Assembly (NCBI RefSeq): GCF_000687165.1
Contig: NZ_JMKU01000013.1
Coordinates: 115,968 to 179,967 of the forward strand
Direction of reading: 5' to 3'
Length of the DNA: 64,000 nt
Source: Paracidovorax oryzae ATCC 19882
GTDB lineage: Bacteria; Pseudomonadota; Gammaproteobacteria; Burkholderiales; Burkholderiaceae_C
In this document: positions 55,244 to 64,000 of the stretch, one piece after another
Layout: each line of letters starts with the position of its first letter
How positions within the stretch are numbered: position 1 is the stretch's first letter
The notes under the pieces: generated by a model
Seen by the model: the letters and a program-made list of their open reading frames with translations, nothing else
What the model was told of the DNA's origin: nothing
The model's database searches: none
Made by a program: the position numbers and the translations under genes

Positions 55244-56329
55244 ATGCCCCCGGCCTCGCCCACGCCCGCCCTCCCCCGCGACCATGCCGATGGCGCGCGG
55301 CGGCCCGGCGCGAAGAAGAGCCGGTGGCACCGGTTGCGCTCGCAGCGCTGGTGGCCCTGGGCCATGACGCTGGTGACCGGGGCGTTCATCGCCTTCGTCA
55401 TCACCCTGCTGGTGCGGCAGGCGCGCAACGTGGACTGGGGCGCGGTGTGGGAAGCCTTCCTCGCGCTGCCCACGCCCACGCTGCTGACGGCGGCCGCCCT
55501 GGTGCTCGCGAGCCATGGCCTCTACAGCACTTTCGATCTGTTCGGCAGGTACCTCACGCGGCATGGGCTATCGGTGGGGCGGACGGTGGGCATCACGCTC
55601 ATCGCCTATCCGTTCACCCTGAACCTCGGCTCGATCATCGGCGGGGTGTCGGTGCGCTACCGGCTCTACTCGCGGCAGGGCGTGTCCGTGGGCGCGATCG
55701 GCCAGGTGATCGGGCAGAGCATCGTCACCAACTGGCTGGGCTACTTCGTTCTGGCGGGCGCGGTGTTCTGGGCCTGGTCGCCGCAGCTGCCGCAGGGCTG
55801 GCACGTCGGACCGCAGGAACTGCGCTGGGCCGGCACCGCGCTGGCCGCGGTCACGGCCGCCTACGTCGTGGCCTGCGCCGTGCGCCACGGCCGGCCGATC
55901 GCCTGGCGCGGGCACGACTTTCCCCTTCCGGGCTGGCGCGTGGCCCTGCTGCAGGTGCTGGTGTCCACGGTCAACTGGATGGTGATGGGCGCAGCCGTGT
56001 GGATGCTGGCCGGGCGCGATACCCCGTACGCAGCCGCCCTGGCCACGGTGCTGCTGGGCGCCGTCGCGGGGCTGGTGTCGCGCATTCCGGCCGGGCTGGG
56101 CGTGCTCGAGGCCGTGGGCACGGCCGTGCTCTCGGCGTACATACCCACATCACAGGCACTGGCAGCGGTGCTGGCTTACCGGGCGCTCTACTTCTTCGCG
56201 CCGCTGGGGCTCGCGGCCCTGGCCTTCGGCGCGGTGGAATGGTTCGGGCGCGGCGCGGCGCCGAAGGCGGGAACAGGGGCGAAAGACGGGAGCCCTTCGG
56301 CGCAGTCTTCCGGCAAGGCCACCGCCTGA
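55244..56329 (+). CDS. ybhN: YbhN-like lysylphosphatidylglycerol synthase transmembrane domain protein
   Basis: A 361-residue membrane protein of the UPF0104/LPG_synthase_TM family with about eight hydrophobic segments. Recognisable stretches are LIAYPFTLNLGSIIGGVSVRYRLYS (in two parts: LIAYPFTLNLGS and IIGGVSVRYRLYS), SRIPAGLGVLEAVG and AYRALYFFAPL. It lacks a catalytic LPG-synthase domain. It follows clsB by 25 bases and probably serves lipid handling or regulation in the same operon. Confidence 0.87.
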   Translation: MPPASPTPALPRDHADGARRPGAKKSRWHRLRSQRWWPWAMTLVTGAFIAFVITLLVRQARNVDWGAVWEAFLALPTPTLLTAAALVLASHGLYSTFDLFGRYLTRHGLSVGRTVGITLIAYPFTLNLGSIIGGVSVRYRLYSRQGVSVGAIGQVIGQSIVTNWLGYFVLAGAVFWAWSPQLPQGWHVGPQELRWAGTALAAVTAAYVVACAVRHGRPIAWRGHDFPLPGWRVALLQVLVSTVNWMVMGAAVWMLAGRDTPYAAALATVLLGAVAGLVSRIPAGLGVLEAVGTAVLSAYIPTSQALAAVLAYRALYFFAPLGLAALAFGAVEWFGRGAAPKAGTGAKDGSPSAQSSGKATA

Positions 56330-56405
56330 CCGCGTTTGCGCGCACAGGCGTATGATCTCTGGCCTTTTTCCCTGCACCGCCCGATGACCACGGGCCGCAC
56401 GCCCC

Positions 56406-58139
56406 ATGATCCGCCTGTCTGAAATCAAGCTGCCGCTGGCCGCCCTGCCGGCCGACGGCACGCAACATCCCGAGCCCGCGCTGCGCGCCGCCGTCGCGCG
56501 CATCCTGGACCTTCCTGCCGGCGACATCGCCCACCTGAACGTCTTCAAGCGCAGCTTCGACGCGCGCAAGCCCGAGCTGCTGGCGGTCTACATCGTGGAC
56601 GTCGCCCTCGCCGATCCCGGCCACGAAGCCATGCTGCTGGCGCGCCATGCGGGCCGCCCGCACATCCAGCCCACGCCCGACATGGCCTGGAAGCCCGTGG
56701 GCCATGCACGGGCCGGCGGCCTGCGCGATCGCCCGGTGGTGGTGGGCTTTGGCCCCTGCGGCATCTTCGCCGCGCTGGTGCTGGCGCAGATGGGGCTGCG
56801 TCCCATCGTGCTGGAGCGCGGCCGGGCCGTGCGCGAGCGCACGCAGGACACCTGGGGCCTGTGGCGCCGACGCGAACTGCAGCCCGAATCCAACGTGCAG
56901 TTCGGCGAAGGCGGCGCGGGCACGTTCAGCGACGGCAAGCTCTACAGCCAGATCAAGGACCCGCGCCACCTCGGCCGCAAGGTGATGGAGGAGTTCGTGC
57001 AGGCGGGCGCGCCGGCCGAGATCCTCTACGCGGCACACCCGCACATCGGCACCTTCAAGCTGGTGAAGGTGGTCGAGACGCTGCGCGAGCAGATCATCGC
57101 CATGGGCGGCGAAGTGCGCTTCCAGCAGCGCGTGACCGACATCGCGGTGGATACCGACGCCGCCGGCCGCCGGCACCTGCGCGGCCTGCGCGTGCTGGAC
57201 CAGGCCACCGGCCAGGCCCACGAGCTGGAAGCGTCGCATGTCGTCATGGCCCTGGGCCACAGCTCCCGCGACACCTTCGCGATGCTGTACGGGCGCGGCG
57301 TGCACATGGAGGCCAAGCCGTTCTCGGTGGGCTTTCGCATCGAGCATCCGCAGGGGCTGATCGACCGTGCGCGCTGGGGCCGGCACGCCGGCCACCCGCT
57401 GCTGGGCGCGGCCGACTACAAGCTCGTGCACCATGCCGGCAACGGCCGCGCGGTGTACAGCTTCTGCATGTGCCCCGGGGGCACGGTGGTGGCCGCCACC
57501 AGCGAGCCCGGCCGCGTGGTGACCAACGGCATGAGCCAGTATTCGCGCAACGAGCGCAATGCCAACGCCGGCATGGTGGTGGGAATCGATCCGGCCGATT
57601 ACCCCACGGACCCGGCCGCCTTCGAAGCGGCGCTGGGGGGCACGTACGGCGTCGAGGCCCTGCCCGCAGGCCAGGCCCATCCGCTCGCGGGCATCGTGCT
57701 GCAGCGGCAGCTGGAATCCGGCGCGTTCGCGCTCGGGGGCGGCAATTACAACGCACCCGGCCAGCTGGTCGGGGATTTCATCGCGGGCAAGGTGTCGCGC
57801 GAATTCGGCGAGGTGGAACCCTCGTACCGGCCCGGCGTCACCCTGGCGGACCTGCACGCCGCCCTGCCGGACTATGCGATCGCCGCGCTGCGCGAAGCGC
57901 TGCCGGCCTTCGGCCGCAAGATCCAGGGCTTCGACCGCCACGACGCCGTGCTGACGGGCGTGGAAACGCGCACCTCGTCACCGCTCAAGATCGGCCGGGG
58001 CGAGGACTTCCAGAGCCTGAACACCGCCGGCCTGTACCCCGCCGGCGAAGGCGCGAGCTACGCGGGCGGCATCCTGTCGGCCGGCGTGGACGGCATCAAG
58101 GTCGGTGAAGCTGTAGCCAAAAGCATGCTTGCCCCCTGA
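56406..58139 (+). CDS. FAD-dependent dehydrogenase of the YtfP/COG2509 family
   Basis: A 577-residue flavoprotein. An N-terminal alpha-beta segment (residues 1-90) precedes the dinucleotide-binding fold, PVVVGFGPCGIFAALVLAQ, with LERGRAVRER as the ribose contact. Diagnostic blocks are NVQFGEGGAGTFSDGKL, VMALGHSSRDTF, SFCMCPGGTVVAA, and the C-terminal LYPAGEGASYAGGILSAG. The reaction is unknown. The stop codon lies inside a CCCCCTGAG repeat element. Confidence 0.88.
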   Translation: MIRLSEIKLPLAALPADGTQHPEPALRAAVARILDLPAGDIAHLNVFKRSFDARKPELLAVYIVDVALADPGHEAMLLARHAGRPHIQPTPDMAWKPVGHARAGGLRDRPVVVGFGPCGIFAALVLAQMGLRPIVLERGRAVRERTQDTWGLWRRRELQPESNVQFGEGGAGTFSDGKLYSQIKDPRHLGRKVMEEFVQAGAPAEILYAAHPHIGTFKLVKVVETLREQIIAMGGEVRFQQRVTDIAVDTDAAGRRHLRGLRVLDQATGQAHELEASHVVMALGHSSRDTFAMLYGRGVHMEAKPFSVGFRIEHPQGLIDRARWGRHAGHPLLGAADYKLVHHAGNGRAVYSFCMCPGGTVVAATSEPGRVVTNGMSQYSRNERNANAGMVVGIDPADYPTDPAAFEAALGGTYGVEALPAGQAHPLAGIVLQRQLESGAFALGGGNYNAPGQLVGDFIAGKVSREFGEVEPSYRPGVTLADLHAALPDYAIAALREALPAFGRKIQGFDRHDAVLTGVETRTSSPLKIGRGEDFQSLNTAGLYPAGEGASYAGGILSAGVDGIKVGEAVAKSMLAP

Positions 58140-58156
58140 GCCGCCTGCGGCGCGGA

Positions 58157-58534
58157 TCAGCGCATCGCCCAGTGCCCCGGCCGCATGTGCCAGCCGCCCG
58201 GGCCCGGCTCCCAGCGGTGGGGCACCCAGACCCAGCCCGGCCGCGGCGGCGCGGCCCAGTGGCCCGGGCGCCAGACGTAGCGGCCTCCACCCCATTCCCA
58301 GAAACCACCCACCCAGACATGGACCGGCGAGGGGGCGACGGTCACGGTCTCCACGTACGGTGCCGGGGGCGCGGTGGGGGCGACCACCACGGCCCCCTGC
58401 TGCTCGACCACGACCTGCCGGGGCGGCGCCACGACACAGCCGGACAGGGCTGCGGCTGCGAGGATCGCCAGGGCGCCTGCGGCGCGGATGCGGCCGGATG
58501 CTCGGCCAGGGGATGCGGGATGGGTGAAAGGCAT
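58157..58534 (-). CDS. YXWGXW-repeat lipoprotein
   Basis: A 125-residue protein with a lipobox ALSGC near residue 30 followed by a Pro/Val-rich linker. The C-terminal half contains repeated aromatic units of the form W-x-x-G-x-W (VWVGGFWEWGGGRYVWRPGHW and later WHMRPGHW; the first is split as VWVGGFWEWGG and GRYVWRPGHW). These are small outer-membrane or periplasmic lipoproteins of unknown function. The start at 58534 gives a normal signal peptide. Confidence 0.82.
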   Translation of the reverse strand: MPFTHPASPGRASGRIRAAGALAILAAAALSGCVVAPPRQVVVEQQGAVVVAPTAPPAPYVETVTVAPSPVHVWVGGFWEWGGGRYVWRPGHWAAPPRPGWVWVPHRWEPGPGGWHMRPGHWAMR

Positions 58535-58651
58535 CGTTGGGCTCCATCGGGAAGGAAAACGCATGCCCATTGAACGCGGCCGTATCCCTTCCGCCGACAA
58601 CCGCCGTGTAAAGAAAAGGAAAGATGGACGAAGCCGCCCGCGCGGCCGTCT

Positions 58652-60238
58652 TCAGCGCAGCAGCCCCGGCGCCTGGCCGGGCGCGCCCTCGGGCAGCCGG
58701 AAGGCGGCCACGAGGTCGGCCAGCTGCTGCGCCTGCATGCGCAGGCCCTGGGCCGCGGCGGAGGATTCCTCCACCAGGGCCGCGTTCTGCTGCGTCATCT
58801 GGTCGAGCTGGCTCACGGCCTCGCCCACCTGCCCCAGGCCGGTGCTCTGTTCGCGCGCGGAGGTGCTGATCTCGCCGACGATGGTCGCCACCTGCTCCAC
58901 GGAGCCCACGATCTCGCCCATGGTGCTGCCTGCCGCATGCACCTGCTGCGTGCCCTCGCCCACCTGCCGCACGCTGTCGCCGATGAGGGCGCCGATTTCG
59001 CGGGCGGCCGTGGCCGAGCGCTGCGCGAGGCTGCGCACCTCCGCCGCGACGACGGCGAAGCCGCGTCCCTGTTCGCCGGCCCGGGCGGCTTCCACCGCGG
59101 CGTTGAGGGCGAGGATGTTGGTCTGGAAGGCGATGCCGTCGATCACGCCGGTGATGTCGGCGATCCTGCGGGAGGCCTGGGCGATGCCGTCCATGGTGGA
59201 GACCACCTGGCCGACGGCGTCGCGACCGCGCCGCGCGACATCGCTGGCGGTGGCGGCCAGGGCGCTCGCCTGCTGCGCCGCGTCGGCGCTATGGCGCACG
59301 GTGGCGATCAGCTCTTCCATGCTCGCGGCGATCTCCTCCAGGTTGGAGGCCGTGTGCTCGGTGCGCGCGGAAAGATCGGAGTTGCCCGCCGCGATCTCCG
59401 CGCTGGCCCCCGCCACCGAGGCGCTCGCCTGCCGCATGCCCACCACCAGGCCCGCGAGACGCTGCTGCATGCCGCCCAGGCGCTCCAGCAGCGCGCGCAC
59501 CTCGTCGCGGTTGCCGGCCTCCACAGGCGGGACGGACGATGTCAGGTCGCCCTCGGCGATGCGGTCGGATACGGAAGACGCCCGTGCCAGCGGCACGAGG
59601 ATGGAGCGCGAGAGCAGCAGGGCGCAGCCCAGGCTCAGCAGCAGTCCCAGCAGGGAGCCGCCCACGAGCAGCACGATGCCCTGCTGCTCGCTCGCCTCGG
59701 CCCGGGCGCGGGCCTCGGCCACGCGCTTGCGCTGGTAGTCGGCCATCTCTTCCACGGCGGCCGCATAGCGGTCGGCCGCGGGCCGCAGCAGCTTGCCCAC
59801 GGCGTCGGACGGCAGCGTCTCTCCGGAGCGGCGGCGCTTGACGAGGTCGTCCCGCGCGGCGCGGAAGCCATTGCCGGCGGTGTCGATGTCCTTGAAGATG
59901 CGCCGGGACTCCGCATCCTCGGCCAGCGCTTCGAGCCGCTTGCGGACTTCGGTGGAGCGTGCGGAGGTCTGCTTGCGGTCCGCGTCCACCCGGGCGGTGT
60001 ATTCGGGGCTGCCGACTTCGAGCAGCGCCTCGGCGCGTGCCGAACTCAGCACCACGATGGAATGGAGTTCGCGGGCCAGCAGCGCCCGCTCGGACGACTC
60101 GCCCCCCAGGTCGTCCGCGATGTCCTGGAGCTGCATCAAGCGCCATATGCCGACCCCGGCGGCGAGCGACATGACGAGGCAGACGATGCCGAAGGCGATC
60201 GCCAGGCGCAGGGAAAGACGGGTGTGGTTCAGGGTCAT
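58652..60238 (-). CDS. Methyl-accepting chemotaxis protein
   Basis: A 528-residue receptor. TM1 is at about residues 10-33, and a four-helix-bundle type periplasmic domain follows (residues 35-185). TM2 is at about 190-213, then HAMP ([20 protein letters not shown]) and the signalling hairpin [20 protein letters not shown]. The ligand is unknown. The start at 60238 is used because upstream in-frame codons add a proline-rich leader lacking family similarity. Confidence 0.92.
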   Translation of the reverse strand: MTLNHTRLSLRLAIAFGIVCLVMSLAAGVGIWRLMQLQDIADDLGGESSERALLARELHSIVVLSSARAEALLEVGSPEYTARVDADRKQTSARSTEVRKRLEALAEDAESRRIFKDIDTAGNGFRAARDDLVKRRRSGETLPSDAVGKLLRPAADRYAAAVEEMADYQRKRVAEARARAEASEQQGIVLLVGGSLLGLLLSLGCALLLSRSILVPLARASSVSDRIAEGDLTSSVPPVEAGNRDEVRALLERLGGMQQRLAGLVVGMRQASASVAGASAEIAAGNSDLSARTEHTASNLEEIAASMEELIATVRHSADAAQQASALAATASDVARRGRDAVGQVVSTMDGIAQASRRIADITGVIDGIAFQTNILALNAAVEAARAGEQGRGFAVVAAEVRSLAQRSATAAREIGALIGDSVRQVGEGTQQVHAAGSTMGEIVGSVEQVATIVGEISTSAREQSTGLGQVGEAVSQLDQMTQQNAALVEESSAAAQGLRMQAQQLADLVAAFRLPEGAPGQAPGLLR

Positions 60239-60356
60239 GGCGGACGGTACGTGGTTGAGCGAAGCGGACGCCTGCACCGGCCGCTGCGAGGGAAAGCCTC
60301 CGGCTGCGGGCCGGCAGCAGCGGCGCATTCCCCCGGCGGGGCTCCGGGCGGCCCCA

Positions 60357-61349
60357 TTACACCACCACGCCGGCCTCCTGGATCACCTTGGCCCACTTGG
60401 CGGTCTCCGCCGCGATGAAAGCGTTGCATTCCTGCGGCGACGACCCCTCGGGGAAGGTGCCCATGGCCTGCTCCAGCCGCTGCGACACCTCCGGGCTGCG
60501 GATGATGCGCGCCACCTCGCCGGACATGCGCTGCACGATGTCGGGCGGCGTGCCGGCGGGCGCCAGCATCGCGGCCCAGGTGCTGCCGACCAGCGCCGGA
60601 TAGCCCAGTTCGGCGAAGGTGGGAACGTCGGGCAGCGCGGGCACGCGCTTGTCGCTGGCCACGCCGATGAGGCGGATCTTGCCGGCCTTGGCGGGCTGGA
60701 TCAGGTTGGGCGGCGGGTCGAGGAAGAGCGGCACCTGCCCGCCCATGAGGTCGGCCAGCGCGGGCGATGCGCCCTTGTACGGCACGTGCACCATCTCCAC
60801 CCCGGTGACCATGCGCATCAGCTCCGACGTGAGGTGCGCGGCCGAGCCGCTGCCCGACGAGGCATAGCTGATCTTGCCGGGGTTCGCGCGGCCGTAGGCG
60901 ACCAGTTCGGCCATCGTCTTGAAGGGCGCGTTCATCGACACGGCGGCCACCAGCGGCGACACGCCCATCAGCGAGACGCCCGTCAGGTCCTTCTTCGGGT
61001 CGTAGGGCAGCTTGGGGTAGAGCGTGGTGTTGGCGGCATAGGCGGCGATGAACACGCCGAAGGTGTGGCCGTCCGGCGCGGCCTTGGCCACGGCGTCCAC
61101 CCCGATGATGCCGTTGGCGCCGGGCTTGTTGTCCACGACCACGGGCTGGCCCAGGCGCTGCTGCAGGCCGACCTGCAGCAGCCGCGCCATCTGGTCGGTG
61201 AAGCCGCCCGCCGTGTAGGGCACGACGATGCGGATCGGCTTGGTGGGCCAGGTGCCCTGCGCACGGGCCGGTGCCAGGGGCAGCGCGGCCCCGGCCGCGA
61301 GGGCCGTGCCGGCGTGCAGGAAGGCGCGGCGCGAGGAAGTGAAGGTCAT
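60357..61349 (-). CDS. Tripartite tricarboxylate transporter receptor (Bug family)
   Basis: A 330-residue periplasmic binding protein. The leader [16 protein letters not shown] has a twin-arginine (Tat-like) pattern, unusual among Bug proteins, many of which use Sec. Family blocks are [47 protein letters not shown] and [18 protein letters not shown]. It is 42 bases downstream of a class II aldolase gene, so it may capture that enzyme's substrate. Confidence 0.9.
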   Translation of the reverse strand: MTFTSSRRAFLHAGTALAAGAALPLAPARAQGTWPTKPIRIVVPYTAGGFTDQMARLLQVGLQQRLGQPVVVDNKPGANGIIGVDAVAKAAPDGHTFGVFIAAYAANTTLYPKLPYDPKKDLTGVSLMGVSPLVAAVSMNAPFKTMAELVAYGRANPGKISYASSGSGSAAHLTSELMRMVTGVEMVHVPYKGASPALADLMGGQVPLFLDPPPNLIQPAKAGKIRLIGVASDKRVPALPDVPTFAELGYPALVGSTWAAMLAPAGTPPDIVQRMSGEVARIIRSPEVSQRLEQAMGTFPEGSSPQECNAFIAAETAKWAKVIQEAGVVV

Positions 61350-61391
61350 GCGGTCTGTCTCCTGTCGTGGTATCTGCGGGGCGCCGCCCGG

Positions 61392-62162
61392 TCAGTTCCG
61401 GTAGCCCGGATCGATGCGGTCCAGTCGGCGCAGCAGCCCCGGCCAGGCCAGGCCCGCGCCCTTGCCCTTGGTCACCTGGCGCGACTGCTCGACCGAGGTG
61501 GCCACGATCTCGTCGGGAATGCGCGTGAGCGCGCCGCCACCGGCCTGCGCCAGGATCTGGATGCGGCAGGCCGATTCGAGCGTGTACATCGACAGCAGGG
61601 CCTCGGGCACGCTGCGCCCGCAGGTCAGCAGGCCGTGGTTGCGCAGGATCAGGAAGCTGGCGTCCCCCAGGTCGGCCACGAGCCGCGGCCGCTCGTCGTC
61701 GCGCAGCGCCACGCCCTCGTAGCCGTGGTAGGCCAGCCGCGCGAGCGGAAAGATGGACTGCTGCGAGATCGGCAGCAAGCCACCTTCCTGCGCCGATACC
61801 GCCACGCCGTACTGCGTGTGGGTGTGCAGCACGCACTGCACTTCGGGCCGGCCATCGTGGATCGCGCTGTGGATCAGGAAGCCCGCCGGGTTCACGTCGT
61901 ACTCCGTCGCCATGACGGGCTCGCCGTGGTGGTCCACCTTGACCAGGCTGGAGGCCGTGATCTCGTCGAACAGCATGCCGTAGGGGTTGATGAGGAACTG
62001 GTCCGGCTGGCCCGGCACGCGCGCCGAGATGTGCGTGAAGATCAGATCGTCCCAGCCGAAATGGGCCACCAGCCGGTAGGCGGCGGCCAATTCGACGCGG
62101 GTCTGCCATTCCTCGGGCGTGACCTGGCTGCGCACGCTGGATGCTTCAGGGACTGCATTCAT
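61392..62162 (-). CDS. Class II aldolase/adducin family protein
   Basis: A 256-residue zinc-dependent aldolase-fold protein. The metal histidines are in VLHTHTQYGVAV and ILRNHGLL. The active-site loop region is FGWDDLIFTHISARVPG with FLINPYGMLFDEITASSLV. Members include fuculose-phosphate aldolases, but this sub-branch is mostly uncharacterised. It precedes a Bug receptor gene, suggesting use of an imported hydroxy-acid-like compound. Confidence 0.87.
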   Translation of the reverse strand: MNAVPEASSVRSQVTPEEWQTRVELAAAYRLVAHFGWDDLIFTHISARVPGQPDQFLINPYGMLFDEITASSLVKVDHHGEPVMATEYDVNPAGFLIHSAIHDGRPEVQCVLHTHTQYGVAVSAQEGGLLPISQQSIFPLARLAYHGYEGVALRDDERPRLVADLGDASFLILRNHGLLTCGRSVPEALLSMYTLESACRIQILAQAGGGALTRIPDEIVATSVEQSRQVTKGKGAGLAWPGLLRRLDRIDPGYRN

Positions 62163-62322
62163 GGTGAAACCTTTCTTGCGTTCAGGACGGGCGCGCTGGC
62201 ACGCGCATTGGAGCCGTTGACACGACCCAGCGAAGCGGTTCTGGCCAGGCGCCGTATCGCAGGCAGTACAAGTAGTACGACAAGATGCGGCAACGACGCC
62301 AGAAGGGTCGTGTTGGCGGCTC

Positions 62323-63255
62323 TCAGAGCCGGCCCGCCAGTTCAGGCACGGCGGTGAACAGATCCGCCTCCAGCCCGTAGTCGGCCACGCTGAAGATCGG
62401 CGCCTCGGCATCCTTGTTGATCGCCACGATCACCTTGGAGTCCTTCATGCCCGCCAAGTGCTGGATCGCGCCCGAGATCCCCGCCGCGATGTAGAGCTGC
62501 GGCGCCACGATCTTGCCCGTCTGCCCCACCTGCAGGTCGTTCGGCGCGTAGCCCGCATCCACCGCCGCGCGGCTCGCGCCGATCGCAGCGCCCAGCTTGT
62601 CCGCCAGCGGCGTCATCACCTCGTTGAACTTCTCCGCACTGCCCAGCGCCCGGCCGCCCGAGACGATGATCTTGGCCGCCGTGAGTTCGGGCCGGTCGCT
62701 CTTGGTGACCTCGCGGCCCACGAACTGGCTCTTGCCCGAATCCACAGCCGCATCTGCCTTCTCCACCGCCGCCGAGCCACCCGTGGCCGCCGCGGCGTCG
62801 AAGCCCGTGGTGCGCACCGTGATCACCTTCACGCTGTCGCTGCTCTGCACCGTGGCGATCGCGTTGCCCGCGTAGATCGGGCGCTCGAAGGTGTCCGGGC
62901 CGTCCACCTTGGTGATGTCGCTGATCTGCGCGACGTCCAGCTTCGCCGCCACGCGCGGGGCCACGTTCTTGCCGCCGGCCGTGGCCGGGAACAGGATGTG
63001 GCTGTAGTTGGATGCGATGGCCAGCACCTGGGCGGCCACGTTCTCGGCCAGCCCGTCCTTCAGGCTCTCGCCGTCGGCCAGGATGACCTTGGAGACCCCC
63101 GCGATCTGCGCGGCCGCCTGGGCTGCGGCTTCGGCGCCCTGGCCGGCCACCAGCACGTGCACGTCACCGCCGCAGGCGGCAGCCGCCGTGACGGTGTTGA
63201 GCGTGGCGGGCTTGATCGAAGCGTTGTCGTGTTCTGCAATAACGAGAGAGGTCAT
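62323..63255 (-). CDS. etfA: Electron transfer flavoprotein alpha subunit
   Basis: A 310-residue protein with the ETF alpha pattern: an N-terminal domain ([20 protein letters not shown]), and the C-terminal FAD domain with [56 protein letters not shown] and [12 protein letters not shown]. It passes electrons from acyl-CoA and other dehydrogenases to ETF-ubiquinone oxidoreductase. The beta-subunit gene is 151 bases upstream on the same strand. Confidence 0.96.
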   Translation of the reverse strand: MTSLVIAEHDNASIKPATLNTVTAAAACGGDVHVLVAGQGAEAAAQAAAQIAGVSKVILADGESLKDGLAENVAAQVLAIASNYSHILFPATAGGKNVAPRVAAKLDVAQISDITKVDGPDTFERPIYAGNAIATVQSSDSVKVITVRTTGFDAAAATGGSAAVEKADAAVDSGKSQFVGREVTKSDRPELTAAKIIVSGGRALGSAEKFNEVMTPLADKLGAAIGASRAAVDAGYAPNDLQVGQTGKIVAPQLYIAAGISGAIQHLAGMKDSKVIVAINKDAEAPIFSVADYGLEADLFTAVPELAGRL

Positions 63256-63369
63256 TTCAGTCGTCTTTCTCTTGAATGTCAGGGGTACCTGTATCGCCCG
63301 CGGCTTTCAGTTCTGGCGCGGCCGATGCGAGGGACACCGAGGAAGGGCCGCCCCGCACCGAGGGTGTCG

Positions 63370-63406
63370 TCCCCCTGGGGGGATGACGCGTAGCGGCTCA
63401 GGGGGG
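63370..63406. repeat. CCCCCTGAG-type intergenic hairpin between etfB and etfA
   Basis: On the minus strand the element reads CCCCCCTGAGCCGCTACGCG then TCATCCCCCC and folds with the following GGGGGACGA. It touches the etfB stop and resembles the element after cysK. It may act as an RNA-stabilising or attenuating hairpin that sets the EtfB/EtfA ratio. Confidence 0.5.
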
Positions 63407-64000
63407 TCAAATCACCTTCGCTTCGTTCTTGAGCTTGTCCACCAGCGTGGCGACGTCCGGCACCTTCACGCCCGCGCCGCGCTTCGGGGGCTCGGTCACC
63501 TTCAGGGTCTTCAGCCGCGGCTTCACGTCCACGCCCAGGTCCTCGGGCTTGACGGTGTCCAGCTGCTTCTTCTTGGCCTTCATGATGTTGGGCAGCGTCA
63601 CGTAGCGCGGCTCGTTCAGGCGCAGGTCGGTCGTGACGATCGCCGGCAGCGTGAGCGCCAGCGTCTCCAGGCCGCCATCGACCTCGCGCGTCACGTTCAC
63701 CTTGTCGCCATTCACTTCCACCTTCGAGGCGAAGGTCGCCTGCGGCAGGTCCGCCAGCGCCGCCAGCATCTGGCCGGTCTGGTTGGAGTCGTCGTCGATC
63801 GCCTGCTTGCCCAGGATGACCAGTTGCGGCTGCTCCTTGTCCACCAGGGCCTTCAGGATCTTGGCCACGGCCAGCGGCTGCAGCTCTTCGGCAGTCTCCA
63901 CCAGGATCGCGCGGTCCGCACCGATCGCCATCGCCGTGCGCAGCGTCTCCTGGCATTGCGTGACGCCGCAGGAAACGGCGATCACTTCCGTGACCACGCC
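63407..64000 (-). CDS. etfB: Electron transfer flavoprotein beta subunit, 3' part
   Basis: The C-terminal 197 codons of ETF beta; the 5' end lies beyond base 64000. Family blocks are [51 protein letters not shown] (as [17 protein letters not shown] and DLRLNEPRY), [10 protein letters not shown] and the PEDLGV segment. The end reads KLKNEAKVI. It dimerises with EtfA and binds AMP. Confidence 0.96.
   Translation of the reverse strand, partial: GVVTEVIAVSCGVTQCQETLRTAMAIGADRAILVETAEELQPLAVAKILKALVDKEQPQLVILGKQAIDDDSNQTGQMLAALADLPQATFASKVEVNGDKVNVTREVDGGLETLALTLPAIVTTDLRLNEPRYVTLPNIMKAKKKQLDTVKPEDLGVDVKPRLKTLKVTEPPKRGAGVKVPDVATLVDKLKNEAKVI

Overview
The window is high-GC proteobacterial chromosome with tightly packed genes. 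It most resembles a member of the Comamonadaceae, of the Acidovorax/Paracidovorax type. The grounds are two Bug-family tripartite tricarboxylate receptors, an XrtH exosortase pair, a TRAP transporter, and a plant-inducible (hrpII/PIP-type) promoter motif in front of a candidate type III effector. The genus assignment is inference. No rRNA, tRNA, CRISPR array, insertion sequence or phage was recognised.

Layout. 1-0.27 kb: 5' part of the serine/threonine symporter SstT. 0.5-11.6 kb: a catabolic island around a LysR gene. One arm encodes a TRAP transporter, an SDR dehydrogenase, a split transketolase and glycerate 2-kinase. The other arm encodes a full-length but atypical transketolase and a D-2-hydroxyacid (hydroxypyruvate/glycerate type) dehydrogenase. 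11.6-16.8 kb: housekeeping genes (PurT, a NodIJ-type ABC exporter, 3-hydroxybutyryl-CoA dehydrogenase) and the OhrR/Ohr peroxide module with a recognisable operator and terminator. 16.8-17.5 kb: a hrpII box followed by a small protein with an acylation-type N-terminus, a candidate type III effector. 17.8-21.0 kb: metallophosphoesterase, a Ser/Thr kinase-USP fusion, and SrkA. 21.0-23.9 kb: XrtH exosortase, its partner membrane protein and an OprB-type porin.

24.2-32.5 kb is the main accessory region. A PAAR-like/Rhs protein of about 1697 residues ends in an AT-rich tip with an HExxH zinc-peptidase motif and overlaps a small membrane protein that is its probable immunity partner. Downstream lie three displaced copies of another toxin tail/immunity unit, one decayed and two with intact immunity genes, plus further small unknown genes. 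32.5-43.4 kb: HtpG with a sigma-32 type promoter and a terminator, a GAF/Bug/gamma-glutamyltransferase operon with a divergent LysR, a hybrid histidine kinase, and an RluF-type pseudouridine synthase. 43.4-49.2 kb: a cupredoxin-like periplasmic protein translationally coupled to a GGDEF-EAL protein, a chemoreceptor with a sigma-54 type promoter, and a Crp-family regulator. 49.3-58.5 kb: a GH98-like lipoprotein, cysteine synthase, the ybhP-clsB-ybhN membrane-lipid operon, an FAD oxidoreductase and a YXWGXW lipoprotein. 58.6-64 kb: a second chemoreceptor, a Bug receptor with a class II aldolase, and EtfA/EtfB.

The most novel-looking signals are the Rhs tip and displaced immunity array, the hrpII-linked candidate effector, the transketolase island with active-site substitutions, and the cupredoxin-EAL pair. 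Functional claims rest on motif reading and remembered family features; no database search was run.
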